From Akkermansiaceae bacterium (GTDB lineage Bacteria > Verrucomicrobiota > Verrucomicrobiia > Verrucomicrobiales > Akkermansiaceae), in the NCBI GenBank assembly GCA_029866215.1, contig JARWZU010000046.1, forward strand, positions 1 to 35,430: a DNA stretch of 35,430 nt, in the 5' to 3' direction. Made by a program: the position numbers and the translations under genes. The stretch's first letter is position 1. Every line of letters starts with the position of its first letter. Shown here one piece after another: positions 1 to 9,700 of this stretch. The notes below the pieces were generated by a model. It did not search any database. It had not been told where the DNA came from and saw only the letters and a list, made by a program, of their open reading frames with translations.

Positions 1-1
1 T

Positions 2-805
2 TCCTACACTGAATTGGTCGGCCCCAATGCTGCCGTCGAACTGAGCTTTGGCATCGATCGCGCCAATGCGACGATGACCGCCGCCGCAGCCAATGCCCTC
101 TTCGCCTCGCAGCTGCGCTTCACCGACAGCGCCAATCTGTACGACATCCAGCTACCCGCGACGGCTCGCAAAGCCTCGCTCGCCGGCTTGTGGATTGGCG
201 AAGCCCAAGTGAATGGAGTGGAAAGTAAAGCTGCAGGCTACAGCGGCACTACTACCTCCCAATCCTATCCGCTGCGCTATATTATCCACGTCGACGATGC
301 CGGCACTGCGCGGGTGTTGTCGCAAGTGTTCCTCGGTAAGCTCGCCGCCGCCCCCTACAACCTCGGCATCTGCACCACCGAAAGCGGACTTTATGCGGCG
401 GAAAAAGTCAGCGCCTCGCGCATCGTCGCGGCCCACTTGCCACTCGATCGGGTGCTCGACACGGGCACTGGCAGTTTCGCCTTGGGCGGCACCCTGACCC
501 GCACCATTTCGACTCCCTTCAACGATCCTGCCAGCCCCTTCGTCCACCAATACCACCCCGACCACGACAACAAGAGCGGAACCACCGCCCTCGTCTCGGG
601 TCAGGAAAGTTACGACCTCAGCCGTGCGCTGACCTTCACCTTTGCCGCCACGGCTCCAGACGGCACCTCGGCCACTGGCTACGGCAGCAGCGTCATCGCC
701 GGCACCTACTCCGAAATCATCACCGGCCTGCGCAAAGACACCCTCACCGTCACCGGTACCATCGCACTCCGCCGCGTCTCCGAAATCGGCGTGCTCACGC
801 AGTAA
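2..805 (+). CDS. C-terminal part of a secreted/surface protein (5' truncated)
   Basis: The frame is open from the window edge, so the true start lies upstream and only the last 267 or so residues are visible. I do not recognise a catalytic domain. The visible part is rich in Thr, Ser, Ala and Gly with alternating hydrophobic residues, as in beta-sandwich extracellular proteins. A segment beginning LAGLWIGEAQVNGV (about residues 57-70 of the visible part) reads like a repeated beta module found in large verrucomicrobial surface proteins. That comparison is from memory and not tested. It ends with TAA at 803-805, 57 bp before the next secreted-protein gene on the same strand, so the two may be co-transcribed. 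Function is unknown; an envelope or extracellular structural role is inferred from composition and neighbours only. Confidence 0.7.
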   Translation, partial: SYTELVGPNAAVELSFGIDRANATMTAAAANALFASQLRFTDSANLYDIQLPATARKASLAGLWIGEAQVNGVESKAAGYSGTTTSQSYPLRYIIHVDDAGTARVLSQVFLGKLAAAPYNLGICTTESGLYAAEKVSASRIVAAHLPLDRVLDTGTGSFALGGTLTRTISTPFNDPASPFVHQYHPDHDNKSGTTALVSGQESYDLSRALTFTFAATAPDGTSATGYGSSVIAGTYSEIITGLRKDTLTVTGTIALRRVSEIGVLTQ

Positions 806-862
806 ATTTGAAATCCGTAGCCCTTCTAACTTTTAACTTCTAACTCCTTACTCTCCACCATT

Positions 863-3286
863 ATGAAAAAGATCGCCATCCTCTTCACCACCCTGTGTTT
901 GCTGCAGAGTGTCCATGCCCAGACCATCACCAGCGTGGTGCCGGGGTACATCAGTTACCAAGGCCGTGCCTTGGATACCACGGGTGCGGTGATCGGCCTG
1001 GCCGCTCCGGTCAACCGCACGGTGACCTTCCGCGTTTGGGATCACCCGTCTAACGTGCTTTTAGCCAATCTGCTCTACTCCGAGCAGCAGACCGTGACGA
1101 TTTCCGGCGGTGAATTCAGCGTGCTCATCGGCCAAGGAGCCGCCACGGCAGGCACGACTTTTGGTTATAGTGAGGCGAGCAAGGGCCCTGGGGGATCGCC
1201 AGTTGTGACCATCAGCGATCTCGCCGTCTTCGGCGGTTCCACCCGTTACCTCGGCGTCACAATCGACGACGGCACGGTGGCTGCGGACAATGAAATTACC
1301 CCGCGCCAGCAGATTGTAAGCTCTGCCTTCGCCTTCCGCGCCAAATACGCTGAGCAGCTCGGCTCCAATGGCAGGGCCTCCCTGACTACGCTGGACTCGG
1401 GCAATGTCGGCATCGGCAACACCGCGCCGCCCGCCTTGTTCACCGTCAGCGGGGCGAACACCAGCACCACCACTTCCACCCCGCAGTTGCTCGTCACCGC
1501 CGACGACATCACCGAGCGCCTGCGCATCGGCGTCGATAGCACGGGCACCGGCACGGGCTTTATCCAATCGTTCAAAGAAGGCACCGGCGTGCAAAACCTG
1601 CTGCTCAACCCGAGCGGCGGCAACGTCGGCATCGGCACCACCAGCCCAGCGGTCGCGCTTTCGGTAACTGGTGCGATCACCGCCACAGGAGCGATCACCG
1701 GCGGATCCTTTAGCACCGCGGGTGCGATTACAGGGGGCTCACTGACGACCAACACCGGTAATATCGGCATTGGCACAACTACGCCCGTGGCCAGATTGGA
1801 CATTATCGATGGAACGACCTCTGGAACCTATGGCTCCGCGCAGATCAGCCGGCCTGCCACTGGGCACACGGGATCGCACCTAGCCTTCGTGCGCGCGGGT
1901 GGCCAGGTCATGGGGGTGGGTTACGCTCAATCATCCCCCACCTTCGGTTTTGGTGGAGGGACATCCGGGGCTTTCAGTCCTAACATTCTGGCGATCGATG
2001 GCAACGGCAATGTCGGCATCGGTACCGCAGCGCCAGGCTTTCCGCTGAACCTGTCAAATGCAATGGGTGATAAAATCGCATTGTGGGGTAATTCGGGTAA
2101 TACCTCTGGTTTCGGCATTCAGAGTAATCTTCTGCAGATTCACACGGATACCAGTGCCGGTGACGTCGGCTTCGGCTACGGCTCTTCGGCCGCGATGACC
2201 GAGACCATGCGCATCAAAGGCAACGGCAACGTCGGCATCGGAACCACGAGCCCAGGGACTAAGCTCCAAATCGACGATGGAGCGTCGGATCCCGCCAAAT
2301 ATGGCTCTTTGCAAATTAACCGTCCTGCCACGGGACACACTGCCGCGCATCTGAGCTTTGTACGGGTTGGGGTTACCGCCGCCGGCTTGGGCTACGGTCA
2401 GTCAGTCAGCACCTTTGGTTTTGGCCCAGCGACAACGGGCACATTCAGTCCCAGCTGGCTGGGATTCGATACTTTCGGCAACGTCCAGATTGGCACTACT
2501 TCGAATCAAGCCCGATTGAATATCGGAACGAGTTCCGGTACCTATGCGATTATTGGCTATCTCGACACTGGTGGTGGCCAGAATGGTGATACGGCCAGCA
2601 CCACCTATAACAACACATCTATATTCGCAGATGGCCGCATTATTGCCCCTTATGTTGGGATAAACTCGGACCTCCGGATCAAAACGGATCTTCATCCCAG
2701 CGATTCGGGCAAGGATCTGGCAACCCTGATGGGAATAGCAGTCACCGATTACCACCTCAAGGATAAGATTGCCAACGGCAATGGCTCGTATAAGAAGGCG
2801 ATCGCCCAGCAGTTGGAGAAAGTTTATCCGCAAGCCGTAAATACCACCAAGGGTGTGGTGCCGGATATTTATCAAAAGGCCAAGGTCCAGGACGGCTGGG
2901 TGGCGCTGGCCACCGACCTCAAGGTGGGGGATCGGGTGCGACTCATCAGTGATAAGGAAGAAGGTGTTCACGAGGTCTTGAAAGTGAAAGCCGACAGGTT
3001 TCTCACCAATTTCAAAACTGCGGGCGGCCAAGTCTTCGTCTATGGCCGTGAGGTGAATGACTTCCGTTCGGTGGATTACGATGCTCTTTCGATGTTGAAC
3101 GTCTCGGCGACGCAAGAATTGGCCCGCAAGCTCAAGTCCGTGCAGGATGAAAATGCGGCGCTGCGTCGCGAACTCGCTGCCAAAGATGCAACTGTGGAAG
3201 CGCGCCTGATCGCTCTCGAACAGCGTCTGACCAAGGGCAGCGCGTCCGAAACGGTCTCGATCAAGACCGCCAACGCCGCCAATTAA
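863..3286 (+). CDS. Secreted repeat protein with C-terminal peptidase S74 (endosialidase-type chaperone) domain
   Basis: This 807-residue protein starts with a clear signal peptide (MKKIAILFTTLCLLQSVHA, cut before QTI). The middle carries six GNVGIGT-like motifs (for example GNVGIGTTSP) and an internal duplication of about 80 residues (roughly 311-392 and 468-549, each with a PATGHT core and an FGFG segment). Around residue 602 is SDLRIK, matching the SDxRxK motif at the self-cleavage site of S74 intramolecular chaperones known from phage tail spikes; Ser602-Asp603 would be the cleavage point. About 205 residues follow, ending in a coiled coil (about 755-795, with alternating Leu and charged residues). 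In this family the domain trimerises and folds a beta-rich stalk and is then released. Here the signal peptide and lack of any phage gene nearby suggest a bacterial surface fibre. Its ligand is unknown. Confidence 0.85.
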   Translation: MKKIAILFTTLCLLQSVHAQTITSVVPGYISYQGRALDTTGAVIGLAAPVNRTVTFRVWDHPSNVLLANLLYSEQQTVTISGGEFSVLIGQGAATAGTTFGYSEASKGPGGSPVVTISDLAVFGGSTRYLGVTIDDGTVAADNEITPRQQIVSSAFAFRAKYAEQLGSNGRASLTTLDSGNVGIGNTAPPALFTVSGANTSTTTSTPQLLVTADDITERLRIGVDSTGTGTGFIQSFKEGTGVQNLLLNPSGGNVGIGTTSPAVALSVTGAITATGAITGGSFSTAGAITGGSLTTNTGNIGIGTTTPVARLDIIDGTTSGTYGSAQISRPATGHTGSHLAFVRAGGQVMGVGYAQSSPTFGFGGGTSGAFSPNILAIDGNGNVGIGTAAPGFPLNLSNAMGDKIALWGNSGNTSGFGIQSNLLQIHTDTSAGDVGFGYGSSAAMTETMRIKGNGNVGIGTTSPGTKLQIDDGASDPAKYGSLQINRPATGHTAAHLSFVRVGVTAAGLGYGQSVSTFGFGPATTGTFSPSWLGFDTFGNVQIGTTSNQARLNIGTSSGTYAIIGYLDTGGGQNGDTASTTYNNTSIFADGRIIAPYVGINSDLRIKTDLHPSDSGKDLATLMGIAVTDYHLKDKIANGNGSYKKAIAQQLEKVYPQAVNTTKGVVPDIYQKAKVQDGWVALATDLKVGDRVRLISDKEEGVHEVLKVKADRFLTNFKTAGGQVFVYGREVNDFRSVDYDALSMLNVSATQELARKLKSVQDENAALRRELAAKDATVEARLIALEQRLTKGSASETVSIKTANAAN

Positions 3287-3307
3287 GCCGTCACCCACCG
3301 CCACCGC

Positions 3308-3706
3308 ATGAATCCAGCAAAGGTAGAGACAGGCACGGACTGCCGCCAGACGGTATGGCCGTGTGGCGTGCCGTTTGGGCGCTTGTTCGCCAAGCTTTGG
3401 CGCGTGGTGTCTAAGAAAAAGACCGCAATGTCGAAGAAATGGAGCGCAATCTTGGAGAAATGGAGCGCAATCTCGGAGAAATGGAGCGCAATCTCGGAGA
3501 AGTGGAGCGCAATCTTGGAGAAGTGGAGCGCAATCTCGGAGACATGGAGCGCAATCTTGGAGACATGGGGCGCAATGTTGAAGCCATGGAGTGCAATCTT
3601 GAAGCCATGGAACGTGGCCCAAACCGCCTCCGATCGACGAATCGTGCCATTTCAGGGCGCGATCGTGCATGATTATAATTTCACCCAAAGACGTTGGGTC
3701 GCCTGA
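3308..3706 (+). CDS. Hypothetical ORF spanning the 21-bp repeat tract (doubtful gene)
   Basis: This open frame of 132 codons has an ATG 22 bp after the S74 gene and stops at 3704-3706, just before the giant gene. Its core is a run of heptads of the form [14 protein letters not shown], produced by the underlying 21-bp DNA repeat. Because the unit is a multiple of three, the other forward frames and the antisense frames are also open here: frame 3439-3672 reads MERNLGE heptads. Openness is therefore weak evidence for coding. No signal peptide, ribosome binding site or known domain is visible. If translated, either heptad reading would probably form a helix or coiled coil. It may equally be noncoding. 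Confidence 0.3.
   Translation: MNPAKVETGTDCRQTVWPCGVPFGRLFAKLWRVVSKKKTAMSKKWSAILEKWSAISEKWSAISEKWSAILEKWSAISETWSAILETWGAMLKPWSAILKPWNVAQTASDRRIVPFQGAIVHDYNFTQRRWVA
3418..3627 (+). repeat. 21-bp tandem repeat, about ten copies
   Basis: Units with the consensus atggagcgcaatcttggaga (20 of 21 bases shown) begin at 3439, 3460, 3481, 3502, 3523, 3544, 3565, 3586 and 3607, with a degenerate copy at 3418. The first base of the unit is A or G, giving ATG or GTG. Copies near the 3' end are more diverged (aatgttgaagcc) than those in the middle. The tract lies between two secreted-protein genes. Period and phase are exact through nine units, with no indels, which suggests either selection for a heptad-coding frame or recent expansion by slippage. 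Confidence 0.9.
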
Positions 3707-3726
3707 CCCCGTACCCTCTATTTTTT

Positions 3727-6700
3727 ATGAATTCTCGATTTTTTATCCTTGTTGCCACCCTCTGCGGCTTTTTGCTGGGACCGTTGGCACACGCCCAGTA
3801 CGAGATCCGTGGCGGGGCAACGAACTTGCTCGATAGTCGCCGCGCGGGTGCTTCGGCCGCGGTGACGAGTGGCGCGGTCAGCGCGATCACGGTGCGTGGT
3901 GGTGGCGCGGGTTACACTTCAGCGCCCACCGTCACGGTGGGGCCTCCTCCCAGTGGGACTACGGCAACGGCGACGGCTGTTTTGACGGGTGGTGTGGTGA
4001 CATCGATCACGATCAACACCGGCGGCAGTGGCTACAGCGCCGTGCCGCCGACCATCACGATTGCCCCGCCGGCGCTAGCGACCGGCACCGCGGCCACCAC
4101 CCCGCAGTATGCCGGACAGGCCAATACCTCCTCGACGGCAGGGCCGATTTCGACCTCTGGCATCACCGCTGGGCGTTACCCGAGGGCCAGTGACAAGACG
4201 GTGGTAGCCGCACCGGTGGTGACGATGGTGCTAGCGCGGGCCAGTATGGGTCACAGTTTTGCCTCGGGTGTGCCACGCTACATGATGGGCGAGGAGATCC
4301 AGCGACCAGCGGTGACGTGGAGCGGAGCCCTGACCGCCAACACCTACTGGCGGGCGCAACCGGTGCAGCCGGGGGAGACGTTTTCGAGCGCTTATGTCAC
4401 CAATCTCAATGGGGCGAGTCAGCCACTTTCGCCGATGGGTACGGTCAATGTGACGAGCAGTTCGACGACCAGCGCGACCGTCACTGTGGCCAGTGTGCCG
4501 AGCGGGTTGGCCAGCGGGGCGATGCTAATGGGGCAGCGGGTGAATGTGGTCGATGGTCTGACCGTGACTTTAGCGGGGACGGCGGACAGCACGATCAGCG
4601 CTTCGACGGCTAAAACGTTCACGCCAGTTTCGAGTTATTATTTCAGCCCGCACGCCAACAAAGTATTTGCGACGCAGCCGGGGCGGGTGACGATCACGTG
4701 GGTATCGGCGGTGCCAGATACCAGCGCTTCCGGGGAATCGGTGGCGACGTACAAGTTCCGGACGGAGGTATTTTCGGTTTCGTCGGCTTCGCAGCGAACG
4801 CCACGGACGATCTATTGGACGCAAAAGTCGTTTAGCTCACCCCTAGTCCAGATTCCCACGGGACGGATTGTGACGGTGAATCCGGTTTACAATATCTATG
4901 TGCCCAGCCATGTGGCGGATGAATTTACTCCTGTGGGTTACACGCCACCGACGGATGCATCTTCCCAGCCGTCCAGCGAAAAGCGGACGCTCTGGTTTGA
5001 TAAGGCCAGCGGTCAAGCCGCGTTGAAGGCTTATAATACGGAGGGCCGCATCTTTGTGGAATACCTTGGAAATCTACAGCAGGGTAGCTCAGGGGTTCAT
5101 GAATTTCTGGGTGCCGACATCGTCGATGTCAAAATGGTGGCGGAGTCAACCACGATTGAGACACCACTGGGCCAGCAACTGCGTCCCCGCCAGGAAGCGG
5201 CGCAAGATGGCGATGATCAATTGATCCCCTCGGTCGTTTTCAATTCCAATGACGCGAGCAAGCCGCTCTATGGGACCAGCGCCCTGGCGAACGGGGCTCT
5301 GGTTTATCACGCTGAACGTGAAAATAATAACCCCGACAAGATCGTGGTCTATTGGCTCGAAGAAAAAGATGCGTCGATCTATTTCCTGACAGCACCCAAC
5401 GCGCCGGATCTGGCCATCCGCTGGCCGAAGTATCTGCGCAAATACACGCAGGTGTGGCCGAGTGCGATCGCGGATTATGAAACGGTGACGGTGACGGACA
5501 GCGGCAGTGGAGTCAGCACGGGGCCGGTCTTTGAGGCGGCGCATTTGCCCGAGGTGGTTTTCCAGGATGACCCGGCGGAAAGTGAAACGAGTCTCGATAT
5601 CTTGACGCAGCATCTGCTGGTCGATTTCAGCAGCTCAGCCGATAAGACGAACCGTACATTGTTGAAATTCGCCGGCGCGGGCGCGCCGTGGTATGTGCCA
5701 CTTTATATTCAGTCCGAGAATAAACTCGGCAGTGCGGCCGTGGCCGATCCTGACGGTGCGGGCCCCCTCAATGGAGTGGCGGCGGTGAGCACGATCAACG
5801 ACCTCAATGCGGACGGGGTGGCTGACCTTTTGGCAACGGTGAATGTCGGCCAGCGGCTGACGCCGCCAAGCTCGGCCTACTCAGTCGCGGGCTACATTAC
5901 CAGCGGCAGTAACTATTATCCGGCAGGCTACATCAACCCATTCACCAACGGCGTGAAAGCGGCCGAAGCGGGCGCGATCATTCCGGTCAACGCGCTGCCT
6001 GGGCAGAATCAGCTGACCGTCTGGTGGTTCAAGCAGGTGGTCGCACCGAATTCGCAGTTTGCGTCGTTTTACCTGCCGTCGGTGGTTGGCCGCTACACGG
6101 TGGTTTATCCGACCAGTCCGGCGCCACCGGAGATCGTGATCGCCTCGGGCATGGGTACGGGGGATCTGGGGCCATCGCAGCAGTTGGGCAGCCTCTATGT
6201 CCAGAACGATAGCACGCAGATCGGCTTTAATCCCAATGAGGAACACGCCTTGATGGTGGCGGGCCGTGCCTATGCGTTGCGCGATGATTTGAATAACGCC
6301 ACGACCACTTCGTCGCCGTTTGTTCTGCTCGCCTACACCAACCCGACCGACTTGCGGCCAAGCATCGACGCCTACAAGGTCGTGCGTTCCAACTTCACCT
6401 ACCCGCTGACCTACAATGCGATCGCTGGCACTAAAGCTCAGCCGCCGATGCCGCTGGCCGCCCTGCCGCCGGCGCTCGATTCCAGTGGCAATGTGCTTAA
6501 CTACGAAATTACAGGGACTGCCGACAATGCCACGGGTGCAAACGCTCCGACGGCTTACAACAGTTTCACCTTCCGCGACCGTCAAGGGTACGATTGGACC
6601 TATCGCGGTGCGCATGCCAAGACCAGCGCCGCAGCCACGACCGTGATCGATGGCGGCGGTGGAGTCAGCAGCATCACGGTGTCGGTCAAAGGTGCGGGTT

Positions 6701-9700
6701 ATACCACCGCACCTGTCGTCAGTGTGGCGCCGCCGAATAGCGGCACGACCGCCACCGCGACGGCAACACTTGGTGGGCTCAGTGCTGCCAGCTTCACCAT
6801 CACCAGCGGGACTAAAACGTATTCGGTTGCCCCGACCGTGGCCATTACAGGTGGCGGCGGCAGCGGGGCGACGGCCACCGCAGTGCTGAGCAATGGCCTC
6901 GTTACAGGCATTAATCTGACCGCCGCAGGAACGGGCTACACCACCACGCCGACGATTGCCTTTTCCGGCGGCACCCAACTGGTGGCGGGAACGGCCCCGA
7001 CGGGGCTTGGCAATACGACGGGCTTCGCGGTGACGTCGATCGCGGTGACTAACGCGGGCACAGGCTACAGCACGGCACCGCTGGTCAGCATCGCGCCACC
7101 CGTTTCCTTCGGGATGCGGTATTATTACAACTCGCGCGATGGGTTTTACCTGCCAAGTCTGAGCCTCGCGCAGCAGCCTACGGCAGGCACGATCATGCCG
7201 TTCATCGCCGACACGGGCAGCGGCGTGCCCGTCACTTTGACCTATGCACCCAAGTGGCCGGACGACGCGACCCTGCCGATCGCCCAGCAGAAGATTGTGC
7301 CCGTGCTGGAGAAGGCGGAGACGCTGACCTTGGCCAAAGCGAGTGCGATCGCCGGGGCGCTGCCGCAAGTCCGCGGCGCCACCAGCGCGCAGGTCTATTA
7401 TCAACAATCCATCGCCAACACCGGTAGCGACAAAAACAGCGTGACGCTGCACGACGCGACCCGCGCCAAGACCTTTTTGTTGGGGAATAGTGGGGAATTG
7501 CAGTCGCTGCCCTCGACGGTTCTGACCAGCGATTATGCGGGCAAGACCTACTTCCAAAAGCTGCCGCCGCATTTGCAGCAGCGCTTTTATTTTGATGGCA
7601 ATAACGGCAGTAAAGGTGCGCTCACGTTCAAGGGCGAATTCGTCGATGAAATCGCTGGTGAGGATTATCTCAATCTCAACGTGCTGGGGACCGCTGACCT
7701 AGCAGAGTTGAAAAATCTCTGCCCAGCGACAGACACTGGGAACAAAAGCAAGTGGGATGCCGCCATCGATGGCTTGAGTACCCAGATCGAGACCTTCAGT
7801 GAGAACTCCGCCGTTCCGGGTACTTACATCGTGGACTCCGCCAAAGATCACCGCAAGATTAACAAGGACTCGCTAGCCGACATCACCGATCCCGACACGG
7901 CGGTCGATAGCTATGCTCTGAGCGCGACGGGCAAGGGCACAGGCTACGTGACGCTGGTGTTTGAAAACGGCGAGGCGTTTACCGATTCGGGCACGCCGAT
8001 CGCGATGCAGATTATCAAGGTGGATCCTGCCCTTCACACGGGTGATTTGAAGGTTCTGTTATCGAGTAATCCGCTGGATGAACAAGTGACCTTACGCCAC
8101 AGCGGCGACTATGCCGGCCACCCCGAGCTGTATGAATTCCAGTGGCGTTATGGTTTCCCGACTAACGGTAGCAACCCGCCGCTCAATGGAACGGCTGCGA
8201 CTGCCACGGCCACGCTCGGTCTGAGCGCGGCCAGCTTCACTCTGACGCCAGGCAACAAAACTTACACCGTGGCACCCACCATCACCATCACCGGTGGTGG
8301 TGCAACTACCGCCGCCACGGCTACGGCAGTTCTCAGCGGTGGTGCCAGCGGCACGGTCAGCAGTATTTTGATCACGTCCTCCGGTCTCGGTTATTCCAGT
8401 GCACCGACACTCACGTTCTCTGGCGGCACCGGCACAGGGACGACGGCCCCCACTGCGGTCGGCAATGCGACGCGCTTCAGTATCTCGGCTATTAATGTCA
8501 ACAATGCTGGCTTCGGCTATGGTTCAGTGGCTCCAACCGTGACTTTTGCGGCGCCCACCAGTGGCAGTACCGCCACCGCCACGGCGAGTTTGAGTAGCGG
8601 CACGGTCACTGGCTTTACGATCACCCAGGCGGGCAATGGTTACAGCAGTGTTCCCGCAGTCACCATCGCAGCGCCGACCAATACCATCGATATTGCCGCA
8701 GACACGAACTACTGGATCAAACCGAACGGCACCCTTGCTAATAGTATTTTAGTAGGTGGATCACCCACGGCGACGATCAGCAATCCCGCGGTCTTGATGG
8801 GGGATACCTACTTCACCATGGCCTATCGCAAAATCGGCGACACGACTTGGTCTAATTGGATGCCTCCGAAACTGGTCGAAGGCTGGATCAAGCGGGTGCT
8901 GGCGAAAATCACGCCATTCAACCAACGCATGACCGATCTCTATAACAACGAGATCAACACCGATGTCTCGCTTCTCACTCAGGCGGGTAAACGTTGGGAA
9001 GGCGACATTGCCCTCAACCTCGACAACATTAACGATGTTGGGCTCATCGAGATTTATGAAACCGTGCTCAACCGCGGTAAAAACTTCACCATCGGCTCGA
9101 ACATCGACTTTACCTCGTCCAACAGCGCGTTGATTTTGGCGGCTGGCTATCTCAATGATCTTTACACGATCCTCGGCAACGAAGCCTATGCCGACGCCGC
9201 CAATCCTACGATCTCGATCGATGATCAGACGACGGTCACTGAGGTCAATACCAGCCGCTTTTCGTTCGAAGGTCAGGTCACCAGTTCACTGGAAGAAGAG
9301 TTGGCGCTGCTGAAGGGTCGCGATGATCGTGTCAATCCAGGCGTGGTCACCGCCCCTGCCTACAACCGTCTGTGGTGGAACTACACCCGCGGCATCAACA
9401 GCGGCGAGGTGCTTTACTCCACCAACTACAATATCAAAGAAAAAGTCGGCAGTAACACCGCAGACGGAGTGGTGGACGCGGCCGATGCGCAGCGGATGTT
9501 CCCACAAGGTCACGGCGATGCCTATGGTCATTACCTGACAGCGTTGAAGGGCTATTACAAACTACTGGAACATCCGTACTTTACTTGGACCACCGCGTCG
9601 GAGGATGTTTCGATGCTGGGCCAGTCGATCCAGATTGATTACAAGGATGAGCGGAAGTTCGCCGCCGCCGCCGCGAATGTGGCAATGAGCGCTAAACAAA

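Noticed and set aside
3418-3627. CRISPR array
   Set aside because: Units are contiguous 21-bp repeats with no unique spacers.
2402-3688. 428-codon antisense frame over the S74 gene and the 21-bp repeat
   Set aside because: Its LQDCAPF heptads come from the DNA repeat read backwards, and the remainder is antisense to the conserved S74 domain.
5881-7572. 563-codon open frame antisense to the giant protein gene
   Set aside because: Arg-rich and low-complexity, and lies wholly over repeat DNA of a well-supported gene with a signal peptide; a by-product of GC-rich repeats.
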